Origin: Oerskovia douganii | GTDB lineage: Bacteria > Actinomycetota > Actinomycetes > Actinomycetales > Cellulomonadaceae | Assembly (NCBI RefSeq): GCF_015142735.1 | Contig: NZ_JACSPN010000034.1 | Location: forward strand, 1-32,741 | DNA length: 32,741 nucleotides | Direction of reading: 5' to 3' | Shown here: piece after piece, positions 7,976 to 17,139 of the stretch | How positions within the stretch are numbered: position 1 is the first letter of the stretch | Layout of the letters: every line of letters begins with the position of its first letter | The notes under the pieces: generated by a model | The model's database searches: none | What the model was told of the DNA's origin: nothing | What the model saw: the letters and a program-made list of their open reading frames with translations, nothing else | Program-made: the position numbers and the translations under genes

Positions 7976-9505
7976 CTACCGCCCGCCCAGCAACCGGTCC
8001 ACGGCCGTGAGCGGGATGGGCTCCCACGCGGGCCGGTTCCGGGACTCGTACACGACCTCGTACAGCGCCTTGTCGAGGATCAGCGCGCGCAGGATCGCCT
8101 CGGTCGTCGCGTCCGAGAGCCCGGCGGTACCGTCGTCCTCGCCGATCGCACGGCGGTACGCCTCGACGAACGCGGTACGCGCCGTCGTCGTCCACCGGGG
8201 TGAGCGTGCCCCGCCGACCGCCGCCGCGTAGTCGAGCGAGCGCACGATCCCCGCGACGTCGCGCAACGGCAGGTCCGGGCGCGTGCGCTCGGCCACGGGT
8301 CGCAGGGGCTCGCCCTCGAAGTCGAGGACCTTCCACCCGTCCCCGAGCGCGTGCAGGGCCTGGCCCAGGTGCATGTCGCCGTGGATCGCCTGCAGCACGG
8401 GCGGCGGCGCGTCCTCGCGGGCCAGGCGGTCGGACACCCCGTCGAGGAACGCCTCGACCTGGTCTGCGCGCCGCCCGAGCGGCAATGAGGACGCGCAGGC
8501 CTCACGGGCCCGACGGCGCAGGTCGTCCAGCAGCCAGCCCGCCTCGAGCGGGGGACCGGTGGGAAGGGCCACGCGCAGCGCCCGGTGCATGCTCGCGAGC
8601 GTCCGGCCGAGGTCCGCCGCGAGGTCCGCGAACGAGGAGTCCTGGGCCGCGTACGCGCACGCGAGCTCGAACCCGTCGCGGGCGTCCGTCACGAGCTCGC
8701 TGAGGATCGCGAGGTGCGCGGTCCGGTCGGGGCCCAGCGCGGGCGCGCCCGACGGCACGTCGAGCGCACCCCACCCGGCCTCGACCCAGCCGAGCGGTCG
8801 CGGCACACCGGTCCAGCCCACCCGGGCGAGCGCTGCGGGGACCACGACGTCTGGGTTCGGGCCGATCGCGACGGTCCGCAGGATCTTGAGGATCGAGCCG
8901 CCCGCCGTCGCCGGCAGGACCACCGACGAGTTCGACTGCTCGCCACCGACCGGGCGGGCGCCGGACAGGTCCACGAGCAGCGCGCCCGCACCGCCCGGTA
9001 CGGCACCCGGGTCCCTCGCGCGCTCGAGCGACCCCAGGAGAGCCGCCCACAGGTCGGGGTGCGTGGCGCCGTCGTGCACCGCGAGCGGCGCGTCCGGGCC
9101 GCCGCGACCACCCGGGGTGCTCGGCACGAACCCGACGAGGCCCGGCACGGGCGTGCGGGACGTGCCGGACGGGCGCGCCCCGGTCCCTCCCGCGCCGCCC
9201 CCGCCCGGGCCCGCGGGGCCGGGGAGGGGACCCGCAGGGGTCAGGACGAGGGGGACCTGGATCACGAGGTCCACCCCCTCGCCCACGATGCGCAGCAGGT
9301 GCAGCGTGCACCGGTCCGAGAGCGCGAAGCTCATCCACGGCACGTGGCGCACCACGAGCCCCTTGACCGGGTACCAGCGCTGCGCGGGCAGCCACGCGTC
9401 GAGGAGCCCGAGCAGCCGCGCGTCCGGGACCGCGACGCGCTGCGCCGGCCCGAGCGGCCCACGGCCGGCCGCGACGGGCGGGGACGAGACGGTCTTCGGC
9501 ACCAC
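7976..9505 (-). CDS. mak: Maltokinase (ATP:maltose 1-phosphotransferase, Pep2/Mak1)
   Basis: The enzyme phosphorylates maltose made by TreS to alpha-maltose-1-phosphate, the donor used by GlgE. The protein kinase-like fold of bacterial maltokinases is seen: N-terminal cap (about 1-170, with RWYPVKGL), nucleotide loop GGEQSNSSVV (187-196), K207, catalytic loop IHGDMHLGQ (D377) and metal-binding DFEGEP (D395). At 509 residues it is longer than the usual 440-470, partly because of a Gly/Pro/Thr-rich stretch at about 92-120. The start is GTG at 9505-9503 with an excellent AAGGAG. The gap after treS is 34 bases, so the two are probably cotranscribed. In many actinobacteria treS and pep2 are fused or adjacent, and here they are separate. 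The 84 bases before the beta-mannosidase can form GC-rich hairpins. Confidence 0.93.
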   Translation of the reverse strand: MVPKTVSSPPVAAGRGPLGPAQRVAVPDARLLGLLDAWLPAQRWYPVKGLVVRHVPWMSFALSDRCTLHLLRIVGEGVDLVIQVPLVLTPAGPLPGPAGPGGGGAGGTGARPSGTSRTPVPGLVGFVPSTPGGRGGPDAPLAVHDGATHPDLWAALLGSLERARDPGAVPGGAGALLVDLSGARPVGGEQSNSSVVLPATAGGSILKILRTVAIGPNPDVVVPAALARVGWTGVPRPLGWVEAGWGALDVPSGAPALGPDRTAHLAILSELVTDARDGFELACAYAAQDSSFADLAADLGRTLASMHRALRVALPTGPPLEAGWLLDDLRRRAREACASSLPLGRRADQVEAFLDGVSDRLAREDAPPPVLQAIHGDMHLGQALHALGDGWKVLDFEGEPLRPVAERTRPDLPLRDVAGIVRSLDYAAAVGGARSPRWTTTARTAFVEAYRRAIGEDDGTAGLSDATTEAILRALILDKALYEVVYESRNRPAWEPIPLTAVDRLLGGR

Positions 9506-9539
9506 GTCAGCTCCTTCTGCCGGGCAGGTCGGTGGCCTC

Positions 9540-11342
9540 CTACGACACCGTGAGCCAGTAGAAGTCCCTCGAGCCCCATGTCATCACGACGTCGCCGTCC
9601 TCGCCCACCGAGGGGAACGGTGCACCGCCGAACACGTCCGTGAGCGTCGCGCCCGCGTACTGGGGCAGGTGGACGGTGGCCGTGCGCGCGGTCGCGGCCA
9701 TGTTCGCGACGCACAGGATGGTCTCGGCCTCGTTGCGGCGCAGGAACGCGAGGATCGACTCGTTGTCCGTCTCGAGCGTGACCTGCTCGCCCGCCCCGAA
9801 CGCCGGGTGGAGCCTGCGCACCGCGAGCATGCCGTGGACCCAGTGCAGCAACGACGTCGGCTGCGCGAGCTGCCCCTCGACGTTGACGTTGCCGTAGTTG
9901 TGCACGAGCGACTGGATCGGCGGCAGGTACAGCTTGCCCGGGTCCGCGGTGGAGAACCCCGCGTTGCGGTCGGGCGTCCACTGCATGGGCGTGCGGACGG
10001 CGTCCCGGTCCGGGAGCCAGATGTTGTCACCCATCCCGATCTCGTCGCCGTAGTACAGGCACGGGCTGCCGGGCAGGGACAGCAGCAGGGCGTGCGCGAG
10101 CTCGATCTCCTTGCGCGAGTTGTCCAGCAGCGGCGCCAGGCGTCGACGGATGCCGACGTTCGCGCGCATGCGCGGGTCCTGCGCGTACCAGCCGTACATC
10201 GACGCGCGCTCCTCGGTCGAGACCATCTCGAGCGTGAGCTCGTCGTGGTTGCGCAGGAACGTGCTCCACTGGGCGCCCGCCGGGATGGGCGGGGTGTCGC
10301 GCAGGATGTCGACGACCTGGTTGGCCCGCTGGTCCCGGATCGCGTAGAAGATGCGCGGCATGACGGGGAAGTGGAAGCACATGTGGCACTCGGGTGCGTC
10401 CTCGCTGCCGAAGTAGTCGACGACCTCGGCCGGCCACTGGTTCGCCTCCGCGAGGATGATCCGGCCCGGGAACTCGGTGTCGACCATCTCGCGCACGCGG
10501 CGCAGGAACGCGTGCGTCTGGGGCAGGTTCTCGCAGTTGGTGCCCTCGGCCTCGAACAGGTAGGGGACCGCGTCGAGCCGGAACCCGTCGACCCCGACCT
10601 GGAGCCAGAACCTCGTCACGTCGAGCATGGCGTCCGCGACGCGCGGGTTCTCGAAGTTGAGGTCCGGCTGGTGCGAGAAGAACCGGTGCCAGAAGTACTG
10701 GCGCCGCACCGGGTCGAACGTCCAGTTGCTCGTCTCGGTGTCCACGAAGATGATGCGGGCGTCCTCGTAGCGCGTGTTGTCGTCGCTCCACACGTAGAAG
10801 TCGCCGTACGGGCCCTCGGGGTCGGCGCGCGACGCCTGGAACCACGGGTGCTGGTCGCTCGTGTGGTTCATGACCAGGTCGATCACGATCCGGATGCCGC
10901 GCGAGTGCGCCTCCGCGATGAGCTCGGTGAAGTCGGCCATGGTGCCGTACTGCCCCGCGATCGCCGTGTAGTCCGCGACGTCGTACCCGCCGTCGCGCAG
11001 GGGCGACGGGTAGAAGGGCGGCAGCCACAGGGCGTCGATCCCGAGCCACTCGAGGTAGTCGAGGCGCTCGATCAACCCGCGCAGGTCGCCCGAGCCGTCG
11101 CCCGACGAGTCGGAGAACGCGCGGACCAGGACCTCGTAGAACACGGCCGTCCTGTACCAGGACGGGTCGGACGACAGACCCGAGCGCTGGGCGAGCGGAG
11201 CCGCGGGCTGGCGTCGCGGTGGCAGCGCGCCGACCGGCAGAGGGGCGGTGGTCGGGGCCACGGGGACCGGGCCCGCAGCCGGGCCGGTCGCGCGCACGCC
11301 CGGGCCTGCCGCGGGGCCGCCCGAGTACGGGGAGGTGCTCAT
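9540..11342 (-). CDS. treS: Trehalose synthase / maltose alpha-D-glucosyltransferase (GH13)
   Basis: TreS reversibly isomerises trehalose and maltose, supplying maltose for the kinase encoded next. The 600 residues comprise an Ala/Pro-rich N-terminal tail (about 1-55, not part of the enzyme core), the GH13 barrel beginning at [10 protein letters not shown], and a C-terminal beta domain. The nucleophile is D257 ([10 protein letters not shown]), the acid/base E299 ([10 protein letters not shown]) and the third acid D367 ([11 protein letters not shown]). The [16 protein letters not shown] and [17 protein letters not shown] segments are typical of TreS. The ATG at 11342 overlaps the glgE stop as ATGA, so translation is coupled, with GAGGAC as ribosome site. 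No maltokinase domain is fused at the C-terminus. Confidence 0.95.
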   Translation of the reverse strand: MSTSPYSGGPAAGPGVRATGPAAGPVPVAPTTAPLPVGALPPRRQPAAPLAQRSGLSSDPSWYRTAVFYEVLVRAFSDSSGDGSGDLRGLIERLDYLEWLGIDALWLPPFYPSPLRDGGYDVADYTAIAGQYGTMADFTELIAEAHSRGIRIVIDLVMNHTSDQHPWFQASRADPEGPYGDFYVWSDDNTRYEDARIIFVDTETSNWTFDPVRRQYFWHRFFSHQPDLNFENPRVADAMLDVTRFWLQVGVDGFRLDAVPYLFEAEGTNCENLPQTHAFLRRVREMVDTEFPGRIILAEANQWPAEVVDYFGSEDAPECHMCFHFPVMPRIFYAIRDQRANQVVDILRDTPPIPAGAQWSTFLRNHDELTLEMVSTEERASMYGWYAQDPRMRANVGIRRRLAPLLDNSRKEIELAHALLLSLPGSPCLYYGDEIGMGDNIWLPDRDAVRTPMQWTPDRNAGFSTADPGKLYLPPIQSLVHNYGNVNVEGQLAQPTSLLHWVHGMLAVRRLHPAFGAGEQVTLETDNESILAFLRRNEAETILCVANMAATARTATVHLPQYAGATLTDVFGGAPFPSVGEDGDVVMTWGSRDFYWLTVS

Positions 11343-13447
11343 GGCGTCCTCACGTGGATGACGTGCGCCACCTGCTCCTGCGGGACGAGCTTGACGTAGA
11401 CGTCCCGGCCCCAGCCGTAGGAGGCGCCCGAGAGCAGGTCGTGCGCCACGAACTGCTGCTCGGCGTCCAGCCCCAGCGCGCCGAGGTCGAGGTGGACCAT
11501 CGACTCCTGCGTGCCCCACGGGTCGAGGTTCACGACCACGATCACGGTGTCGGCAGGCTCGACCGCCCCCGTGGGCGACACGCGCTCGGGCAGGTGCCGC
11601 GAGAACGCGAGGACGTGGTCGTTGGTCGTGGGGTGGACCGTGAGGTTGCGGAGCTGGCGCAGCGCGGGGTGCTCGCGTCGCACCTCGTTGAGGCGGGTCA
11701 GGAGGGCCGAGATGCCGATCTCCTCGGCGAGCGCCCAGTCGCGCGGCCTGTACTCGTACTTCTCGTTGTCGATCTGCTCCTCGACGCCGGGGCGCGGCAC
11801 GTTCTCGACCAGCTCGTAGCCCGAGTAGATGCCCCACGTGGGCGAGCCGAGCGCTGCGAGCACGGCCCGTACCGCGAATCCCGCGACCCCTCCGTGCTGG
11901 AGGTAGGGCGGCAGGATGTCGTGCGTCGTGGGCCAGAAGCTGGGGCGCATGTAGCTCCCTGCGGGCCCCGAGACCTCGGTCAGGTACTCCGCGAGCTCGG
12001 TCTTCTCGTTGCGCCACGTGAAGTACGTGTACGACTGGTGGAACCCGATGCGCGCGAGCGTGTGCATCATCGCGGGCTTGGTGAACGCCTCCGACAGGAA
12101 GATCACCTCGGGGTTCGTCGCGCGCACCTCGGCCAGCAGCCACTCCCAGAACGGGAGGGGCTTGGTGTGCGGGTTGTCGACGCGGAACGCCGTGACGCCG
12201 CGCGCGATCCACACCCGCACCACGCGCAGCACCTCGGCGTAGATGCCCGCCGGGTCGTTGTCGAAGTTCAGCGGGTAGATGTCCTGGTACTTCTTGGGCG
12301 GGTTCTCGGCGTAGGCGATCGAGCCGTCGACGCGCGTCGTGAACCACTCGGGGTGCTCGGTGACCCACGGATGGTCGGGCGAGCACTGGAGCGCGAGGTC
12401 GAGCGCGACCTCCATGCCCAGGCGGCGGGCCTCCTTCACGAACGCCTTGAACGAGCGCTCGGTGCCCAGCTCGGGGTGGATCGCGTCGTGCCCGCCGTCC
12501 TTCGAGCCGATCGCGTAGGGCGACCCCGGGTCGCCCGGCAGCGCGGTCAGCGAGTTGTTGCGGCCCTTGCGGTGCGTGGTCCCGATGGGGTGCACGGGCG
12601 TCAGGTAGACCATGTCGAAGCCCATCGCGGCGATCGCGGGCAGTCGCTTGGCGGCCGTCGTGAACGTCCCGGACCTCCAGGTCCCGTCCTTGAGGCGCCG
12701 CGCGCCCTCGGAACGGGGGAACATCTCGTACCAGGCCCCGGCCAGCGCTTGCGGCCGGTCCACCTGCAGGGGGTACGTGCCCGACGGCGTCACGAGGTCC
12801 CGCAGGGGAGCGCGTCCCAGGGCCTCGCGCACCTCGGGCGACAGGGCTGCCGCGAGCCGCGCCGGGGAGGGGCGGGAGGCGTCCGCGAGGGCTGCTGCGC
12901 CGTCGCGCAGGGTCTTCGCGTCCTGCGGCTCCCGGCCTGCGACGGTGCTGATGCGCTCGAAGAGCGCGACACCCTCGGCCAGCATGAGCTCGACGTCGAC
13001 GCCTGCCGCGACCTTGATCGCGGCGTCGTGCGCCCACGTGCCGTACGGGTCGGACCACGCCTCGACCCGGAACGACCAGGCGCCCGGCGCGTCGGGCGAG
13101 AGCGTCGCGCGGAAGCGGTCGAGCCCCGGGGCCACGTCGACCATGCGTGCCCACGAGTGGTCCGTGCCGTCGGGGGCGACGAGCACGGCGGTCGCGGCGA
13201 CGGCGTCGTGCCCCTCGCGGAACACCGTGGCCTCGACCGGGACGACCTCGCCCACCGCGGCCTTCGCGGGCCAGCGACCGCCCTCGACCACGGGCGACAC
13301 CTCGAGGACCGGGATGCGCCCGATCGGGGCGGCCGGGGCGGTCGGGGGAGCGGGAACGGTCGCCGGAGCGGCGGGGGACACGATCGAGGGGGCGGTCGGT
13401 CGGGCCGCCGACGCGGTGGTCACAGGGCTCGTGGAGTTCTCAGGCAC
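11339..13447 (-). CDS. glgE: Alpha-1,4-glucan:maltose-1-phosphate maltosyltransferase (GH13_3)
   Basis: GlgE transfers maltosyl units from alpha-maltose-1-phosphate to the non-reducing end of alpha-1,4-glucan, releasing phosphate. From GTG 13447 the protein has 702 residues: an Ala/Pro/Thr-rich N-tail (1-42), an N-terminal beta domain (to about 140), a helical segment, then the GH13 barrel. Catalytic D424 (FRVDNPH), E453 (LSEAFTKP) and D510 (TTHDILP) are spaced 29 and 57 apart, exactly as in the Streptomyces coelicolor enzyme (D394, E423, D480). [15 protein letters not shown] is a GlgE hallmark. The start was chosen because a TACGTT hexamer ends 6 bases before it and no ribosome site is present; GTG 13453 is the alternative. 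The gene heads the minus-strand run and is divergent from glgP. The open frame continuing upstream into glgP is spurious. Confidence 0.95.
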   Translation of the reverse strand: MPENSTSPVTTASAARPTAPSIVSPAAPATVPAPPTAPAAPIGRIPVLEVSPVVEGGRWPAKAAVGEVVPVEATVFREGHDAVAATAVLVAPDGTDHSWARMVDVAPGLDRFRATLSPDAPGAWSFRVEAWSDPYGTWAHDAAIKVAAGVDVELMLAEGVALFERISTVAGREPQDAKTLRDGAAALADASRPSPARLAAALSPEVREALGRAPLRDLVTPSGTYPLQVDRPQALAGAWYEMFPRSEGARRLKDGTWRSGTFTTAAKRLPAIAAMGFDMVYLTPVHPIGTTHRKGRNNSLTALPGDPGSPYAIGSKDGGHDAIHPELGTERSFKAFVKEARRLGMEVALDLALQCSPDHPWVTEHPEWFTTRVDGSIAYAENPPKKYQDIYPLNFDNDPAGIYAEVLRVVRVWIARGVTAFRVDNPHTKPLPFWEWLLAEVRATNPEVIFLSEAFTKPAMMHTLARIGFHQSYTYFTWRNEKTELAEYLTEVSGPAGSYMRPSFWPTTHDILPPYLQHGGVAGFAVRAVLAALGSPTWGIYSGYELVENVPRPGVEEQIDNEKYEYRPRDWALAEEIGISALLTRLNEVRREHPALRQLRNLTVHPTTNDHVLAFSRHLPERVSPTGAVEPADTVIVVVNLDPWGTQESMVHLDLGALGLDAEQQFVAHDLLSGASYGWGRDVYVKLVPQEQVAHVIHVRTP

Positions 13448-13453
13448 GTGCAC

Positions 13454-13459
13454 AACGTA
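13454..13459 (-). promoter_or_regulatory. -10 element for glgE (leaderless)
   Basis: TACGTT on the minus strand ends exactly 6 bases before the GTG at 13447. No convincing -35 is visible 16-18 bases upstream. Confidence 0.5.
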
Positions 13460-13602
13460 TCGAGCGGGACCGAGGTCCGGCACGTGCTGGGCTGGTGTGG
13501 CGCGCAACCCGCGGAGCCCGGCCGCCCGACGCACGGGTGAAAGACGCACCGGCCGCCGGGAGCACCTGGTGGGTAGAGGGTGTACAGCGGCCCGCAGTTG
13601 CG

Positions 13603-13608
13603 TACTGT
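13603..13608 (+). promoter_or_regulatory. -10 element for glgP (leaderless)
   Basis: TACTGT ends 7 bases before the GTG at 13616, which has no ribosome site. With the glgE element the two -10 boxes lie about 150 bases apart and back to back, so a shared regulator could act on both synthesis and breakdown of the glucan. Confidence 0.5.
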
Positions 13609-13615
13609 CGGTCCC

Positions 13616-16201
13616 GTGAGAGCGATCAGACGTTTCACCGTCCGCACCGTCCTGCCCGCCGAGCTGCACGACCTCGACGAGCTGTCCCTCAACCTGCGCT
13701 GGTCCTGGCACACCCCGACCCGCGAGCTCTTCTCCGGCATCGACCCGCAGCTGTGGGAGTCCGTGAAGCGCGACCCGGTCGCGCTGCTGGGGGCGCTCGG
13801 TCCCGACCGCCTCGCGGCGCTCGCGGCCGACCAGGTCTTCGTCGACCGGGTGCGCGCGGCAGCGGCAGACCTGCACCGCTACCTGCAGGACCCCCTCTGG
13901 TACCAGGAGCAGGTCGCGGGCGGCGAGGAGCTCCCCGCGGCGATCGCCTACTTCTCGCCCGAGTACGGCATCACCTCGGTCCTGCCGCAGTACTCGGGCG
14001 GGCTCGGCATCCTCGCGGGCGACCACCTCAAGAGCGCGTCCGACCTGGGCGTGCCCATCGTCGGCGTCGGGCTGCTGTACGGCGCGGGCTACTTCCGCCA
14101 GTCCCTCACGCGCGACGGCTGGCAGGTCGAGACCTACCCGCTGCTCGACCCCGACGGCCTGCCGCTGACGATCCTGCGCGAGGACGACGGCACGCCCGCC
14201 CGCGTCTCGATCGACCTGCCCGGCGGGCGCGTGCTGCACGCGCACGTGTGGGTCGCGGCGGTCGGCCGGGTGCCGCTGCTGCTGCTCGACTCCAACGTGC
14301 CGGGCAACGACGAGGCAGCCCGCAAGGTCACCGACCGCCTCTACGGTGGCGGCGGCGAGCACCGCCTGCAGCAGGAGCTGCTGCTCGGCGTCGGCGGCGT
14401 GCGCGCGCTGCGCGTGTGGTCGCGGCTGACCGGGGCCCCCGAGCCCGAGGTCTACCACACCAACGAGGGCCACGCCGGGTTCCTGGGCGTCGAGCGCATC
14501 CGCGAGCTCGTGGCCGGTCAAGGGCTCTCGTTCGACGCGGCGCTCGAGGCCGTGCGGGCCGCGACCGTCTTCACCACGCACACGCCCGTGCCCGCGGGCA
14601 TCGACCGGTTCGGCCGTGACCTGATCTCGCAGTACTTCGGCGGAGACAACCAGATCCCCGGGATCGACCTCGACCAGGTCCTCGCGCTCGGCGCCGAGGA
14701 CTACGAGGGCGGCGACCCGACGGTCTTCAACATGGCCGTCATGGGACTGCGCCTGGGCGGGCGCGCCAACGGCGTCTCGCTCCTGCACGGCGAGGTCTCC
14801 CGCGGCATGTTCAACGGGCTCTGGCCGGGCTTCGACGCGCGCGAGGTCCCCATCACGTCCGTGACCAACGGCGTGCACTCGCCCACGTGGGTCGACCCCC
14901 GGATGGCGGCGCTCGAGGCGGACCGGCTGGGGCTCGACGAGCTCACGGCCGACACGGCGTCGTCGGGATGGCTCGACCCCGCCCGGGTGAGCGACGAGGA
15001 GCTGTGGGGCATGCGCCGCGAGCTGCGCGGGCAGCTCGTCGACGAGGCCCGCAACCGGCTGCGCAGGTCCTGGCGCGAGCGCGGGGCCAGCCCCGCCGAG
15101 CTCGGCTGGGTCGACGACGCGCTCTCGCCCGACGTCCTGACCATCGGGTTCGCGCGCCGCGTGCCCACCTACAAGCGCCTCACGCTCATGCTGCGCGACC
15201 CGGATCGCCTGCGCTCGCTGCTGCTCGACCCCGAGCGGCCCGTCCAGCTCGTCGTCGCCGGCAAGTCCCACCCCGCCGACGACCAGGGCAAGCGCCTCAT
15301 CCAGCAGCTCGTCCGGTTCACCGACGAGCACGACGTGCGCGGTCGCATCGTGTTCCTGCCGAACTACGACATCGGGATGGCGCAGTCGTTGTACCCGGGC
15401 TGCGACGTGTGGCTCAACAACCCGCTGCGCCCGCTCGAGGCCAGCGGCACGTCGGGCATGAAGTCCGCGCTCAACGGCGGTCTCAACCTGTCGATCCTCG
15501 ACGGGTGGTGGGACGAGTGGTACGACGGCGAGAACGGCTGGGCCATCCCGACGGCCGACGGCGTCGAGGACAACGACCGGCGGGACGACCTCGAGGCGGC
15601 CGCGCTGTACGACCTCGTCGAGACCCAGGTCGCGGCCCGGTTCTACGACCGTGACGAGCGGGGCGTGCCGGTGCGCTGGCTCCAGATGGTGCGGCACACG
15701 CTCGCGACCCTGGGACCGAAGGTCCAGGCCACGCGCATGGTCGCCGACTACGTGCACCGCCTGTACGGGCCCGCCGCGGTCGTGGGGCGCACGCTCAACG
15801 GGCCGGGGTTCGGGCCTGCGCGCGAGCTCGCCGAGTGGAAGCAGCACGTGCGCGGCGACTGGTCGCACGTACGGGTCGACCACGTCGAGTCGAGCGGGGT
15901 CCGCGAGGTGCCGCAGGTCGGCGACCTCCTGTCCGTGCGGGCCTACGTGTCGCTCGGGAACCTGTCGCCCGACGACGTCGAGGTGCAGGTGGTGCACGGG
16001 CGGGTGACGGAGGCCGACGTGATCGAGTCGTTCACGGCCGAGCCGCTCGAGCTCGCCGAGACCTACGAGGGCGGGCGGGCGGCGTTCGCCCGGGCCGTGC
16101 GCCTGGAGGCGTCGGGCGCGTTCGGGTACACCGTGCGGATCGTGCCCCGGCACGAGGGGCTCGCGAGCGTCGCGGAGCTGGGGCTGGTCGCGAACGCCTG
16201 A
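13616..16201 (+). CDS. glgP: Glycogen/alpha-glucan phosphorylase (GT35)
   Basis: GlgP phosphorolyses alpha-1,4-glucan from non-reducing ends, giving glucose-1-phosphate, with pyridoxal phosphate as cofactor. The 861 residues belong to the actinobacterial/archaeal-type alpha-glucan phosphorylases: an N-terminal DUF3417-like region (LSLNLRWSWHTPTRELF), PQYSGGLGILAGDHLKSASD, NEGHAGF, TTHTPVPAGIDRF, FARRVPTYKRLTL, and the cofactor region EASGTSGMKSALNGGLNLSI with the likely PLP lysine K616. The length matches homologues of about 860. GTG 13616 (VRAIRRFTVRT) was chosen over the in-frame GTG at 13580 because of the -10 hexamer 7 bases upstream and the conserved N-terminus. It is divergent from glgE and followed by a hairpin terminator at 16221. 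Confidence 0.95.
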   Translation: MRAIRRFTVRTVLPAELHDLDELSLNLRWSWHTPTRELFSGIDPQLWESVKRDPVALLGALGPDRLAALAADQVFVDRVRAAAADLHRYLQDPLWYQEQVAGGEELPAAIAYFSPEYGITSVLPQYSGGLGILAGDHLKSASDLGVPIVGVGLLYGAGYFRQSLTRDGWQVETYPLLDPDGLPLTILREDDGTPARVSIDLPGGRVLHAHVWVAAVGRVPLLLLDSNVPGNDEAARKVTDRLYGGGGEHRLQQELLLGVGGVRALRVWSRLTGAPEPEVYHTNEGHAGFLGVERIRELVAGQGLSFDAALEAVRAATVFTTHTPVPAGIDRFGRDLISQYFGGDNQIPGIDLDQVLALGAEDYEGGDPTVFNMAVMGLRLGGRANGVSLLHGEVSRGMFNGLWPGFDAREVPITSVTNGVHSPTWVDPRMAALEADRLGLDELTADTASSGWLDPARVSDEELWGMRRELRGQLVDEARNRLRRSWRERGASPAELGWVDDALSPDVLTIGFARRVPTYKRLTLMLRDPDRLRSLLLDPERPVQLVVAGKSHPADDQGKRLIQQLVRFTDEHDVRGRIVFLPNYDIGMAQSLYPGCDVWLNNPLRPLEASGTSGMKSALNGGLNLSILDGWWDEWYDGENGWAIPTADGVEDNDRRDDLEAAALYDLVETQVAARFYDRDERGVPVRWLQMVRHTLATLGPKVQATRMVADYVHRLYGPAAVVGRTLNGPGFGPARELAEWKQHVRGDWSHVRVDHVESSGVREVPQVGDLLSVRAYVSLGNLSPDDVEVQVVHGRVTEADVIESFTAEPLELAETYEGGRAAFARAVRLEASGAFGYTVRIVPRHEGLASVAELGLVANA

Positions 16202-16220
16202 CCGCCCTCGGTACCGAGGT

Positions 16221-16257
16221 GGAGGCCTGCCGCCCGGACAGCGGGCTGCAGGCCTCC
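16221..16257 (+). terminator. Hairpin terminator after glgP
   Basis: GGAGGCCTGC and GCAGGCCTCC form a perfect 10-bp stem. The 17-base interior can add a CCCG/CGGG pairing. It starts 20 bases after the glgP stop and ends 78 bases before the next -10 element. Confidence 0.75.
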
Positions 16258-16334
16258 GTCTCGTCGCCAGGCATTCCGTGGAGGACCGTCGTCGCGTCCG
16301 GGGGCGGCGGCTGGCCGGGCGCCCTCGCCGCGGC

Positions 16335-16340
16335 TAGGTT
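16335..16340 (+). promoter_or_regulatory. -10 element for the 16347 gene (leaderless)
   Basis: TAGGTT ends 6 bases before the ATG at 16347. No Shine-Dalgarno is present, so the transcript probably starts at the ATG. Confidence 0.55.
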
Positions 16341-16346
16341 CGCCTC

Positions 16347-17114
16347 ATGCCCGACGACGCCGCTCACCGCCCCGACCTCCCGCCGCCCTTCCCGGGGGTC
16401 GCCTGGGACGACGACCCGTCGGCCGGGGACTGGATCGGGCCTCGCCTGGGGAAGTGGGCGACCGTGGCGTCGTGCGTGCCGTCAGGGTTCGCGGCGTACG
16501 CGCGCATCCCCGACACGCCCGCGTGGGCCGTGGGGGACGAGGGCATGGGGTCGCTCTACCTGGGGGCCGGCCCGGCCGCTGCGGGACCCGAGCAGATGGA
16601 CCTTCTCCTCGAGGTCCTCGCGCCGTTCACGGGCGACCAGGGGTGCCATTTCGCGCTGTGGACCGGGTACGGGTGGCTGTACGACCACGGGACACGGCCC
16701 GAGGACTCGACGTCGTACGCCGTGCTGACGTACGCGATCGACGACGTGGGTGAGGGGGACGCGCCGGGCTCGTCGCTCGCCCTGGCGCAGGCGGAGGCCG
16801 AGGCCCGGGTGCGAGCGCTGCGGGCCGCGCACCAGGTCGAGCGGCCCTCGGCGCCGATGCTCGCGCTGCCGCACCGCGACTACCACCTGTGGCACGGCCC
16901 GCTCGCGCAGGCGACGGCCTTCGCCACGCTCCAGCAGTCGCCGAACCTGTGGTGGCCCGACGACCGGTCGTGGTTCGTGTGCAGCGAGATCGACAGCGTG
17001 GCCACCGACCTCGGGGGCAGCGAGGAGCTCGTCGAGGCACTGCTCGCGGTGCCCGGGCTGCGTGCGGCGCGCGTGAGCCCGACGGACCGCGTGCAGGGCC
17101 CGACGGACTGGTGA
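16347..17114 (+). CDS. Conserved-looking soluble protein of unknown function (255 aa)
   Basis: I do not recognise a characterised family. The protein has no signal peptide or membrane segment and is rich in Trp and acidic residues. Noticeable segments are DWIGPRLGKWATVASCVPSG (about 27-46), FALWTGYGWLYD (about 102-113), DYHLWHGPL (about 178-186) and a C-terminal SPNLWWPDDRSWFVCSEIDS followed by a short helical end. The last part looks like a structural core that should be alignable between homologues. The ATG is supported by the -10 box 6 bases upstream. The gene stands alone between the glgP terminator and the convergent FAD-dehydrogenase gene, whose stop is only 25 bases away. There is no sign of a link to glucan metabolism beyond position. 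Confidence 0.8.
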   Translation: MPDDAAHRPDLPPPFPGVAWDDDPSAGDWIGPRLGKWATVASCVPSGFAAYARIPDTPAWAVGDEGMGSLYLGAGPAAAGPEQMDLLLEVLAPFTGDQGCHFALWTGYGWLYDHGTRPEDSTSYAVLTYAIDDVGEGDAPGSSLALAQAEAEARVRALRAAHQVERPSAPMLALPHRDYHLWHGPLAQATAFATLQQSPNLWWPDDRSWFVCSEIDSVATDLGGSEELVEALLAVPGLRAARVSPTDRVQGPTDW

Positions 17115-17139
17115 CGGGCGCACGCGCTGGTCCGCGGCG

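Noticed and set aside
8283-11399. Plus-strand open frame of over 1000 codons across mak and treS
   Set aside because: The translation is Arg/Gly/Val-rich without any domain, and the opposite strand carries two clear enzymes with all catalytic residues.
13448-16153. Long minus-strand open frame continuing upstream from glgE over glgP (about 900 codons)
   Set aside because: It is antisense to the well supported glgP gene, has low-complexity Arg/Val/Asp-rich translation and no family features. Such frames arise from the high GC content.
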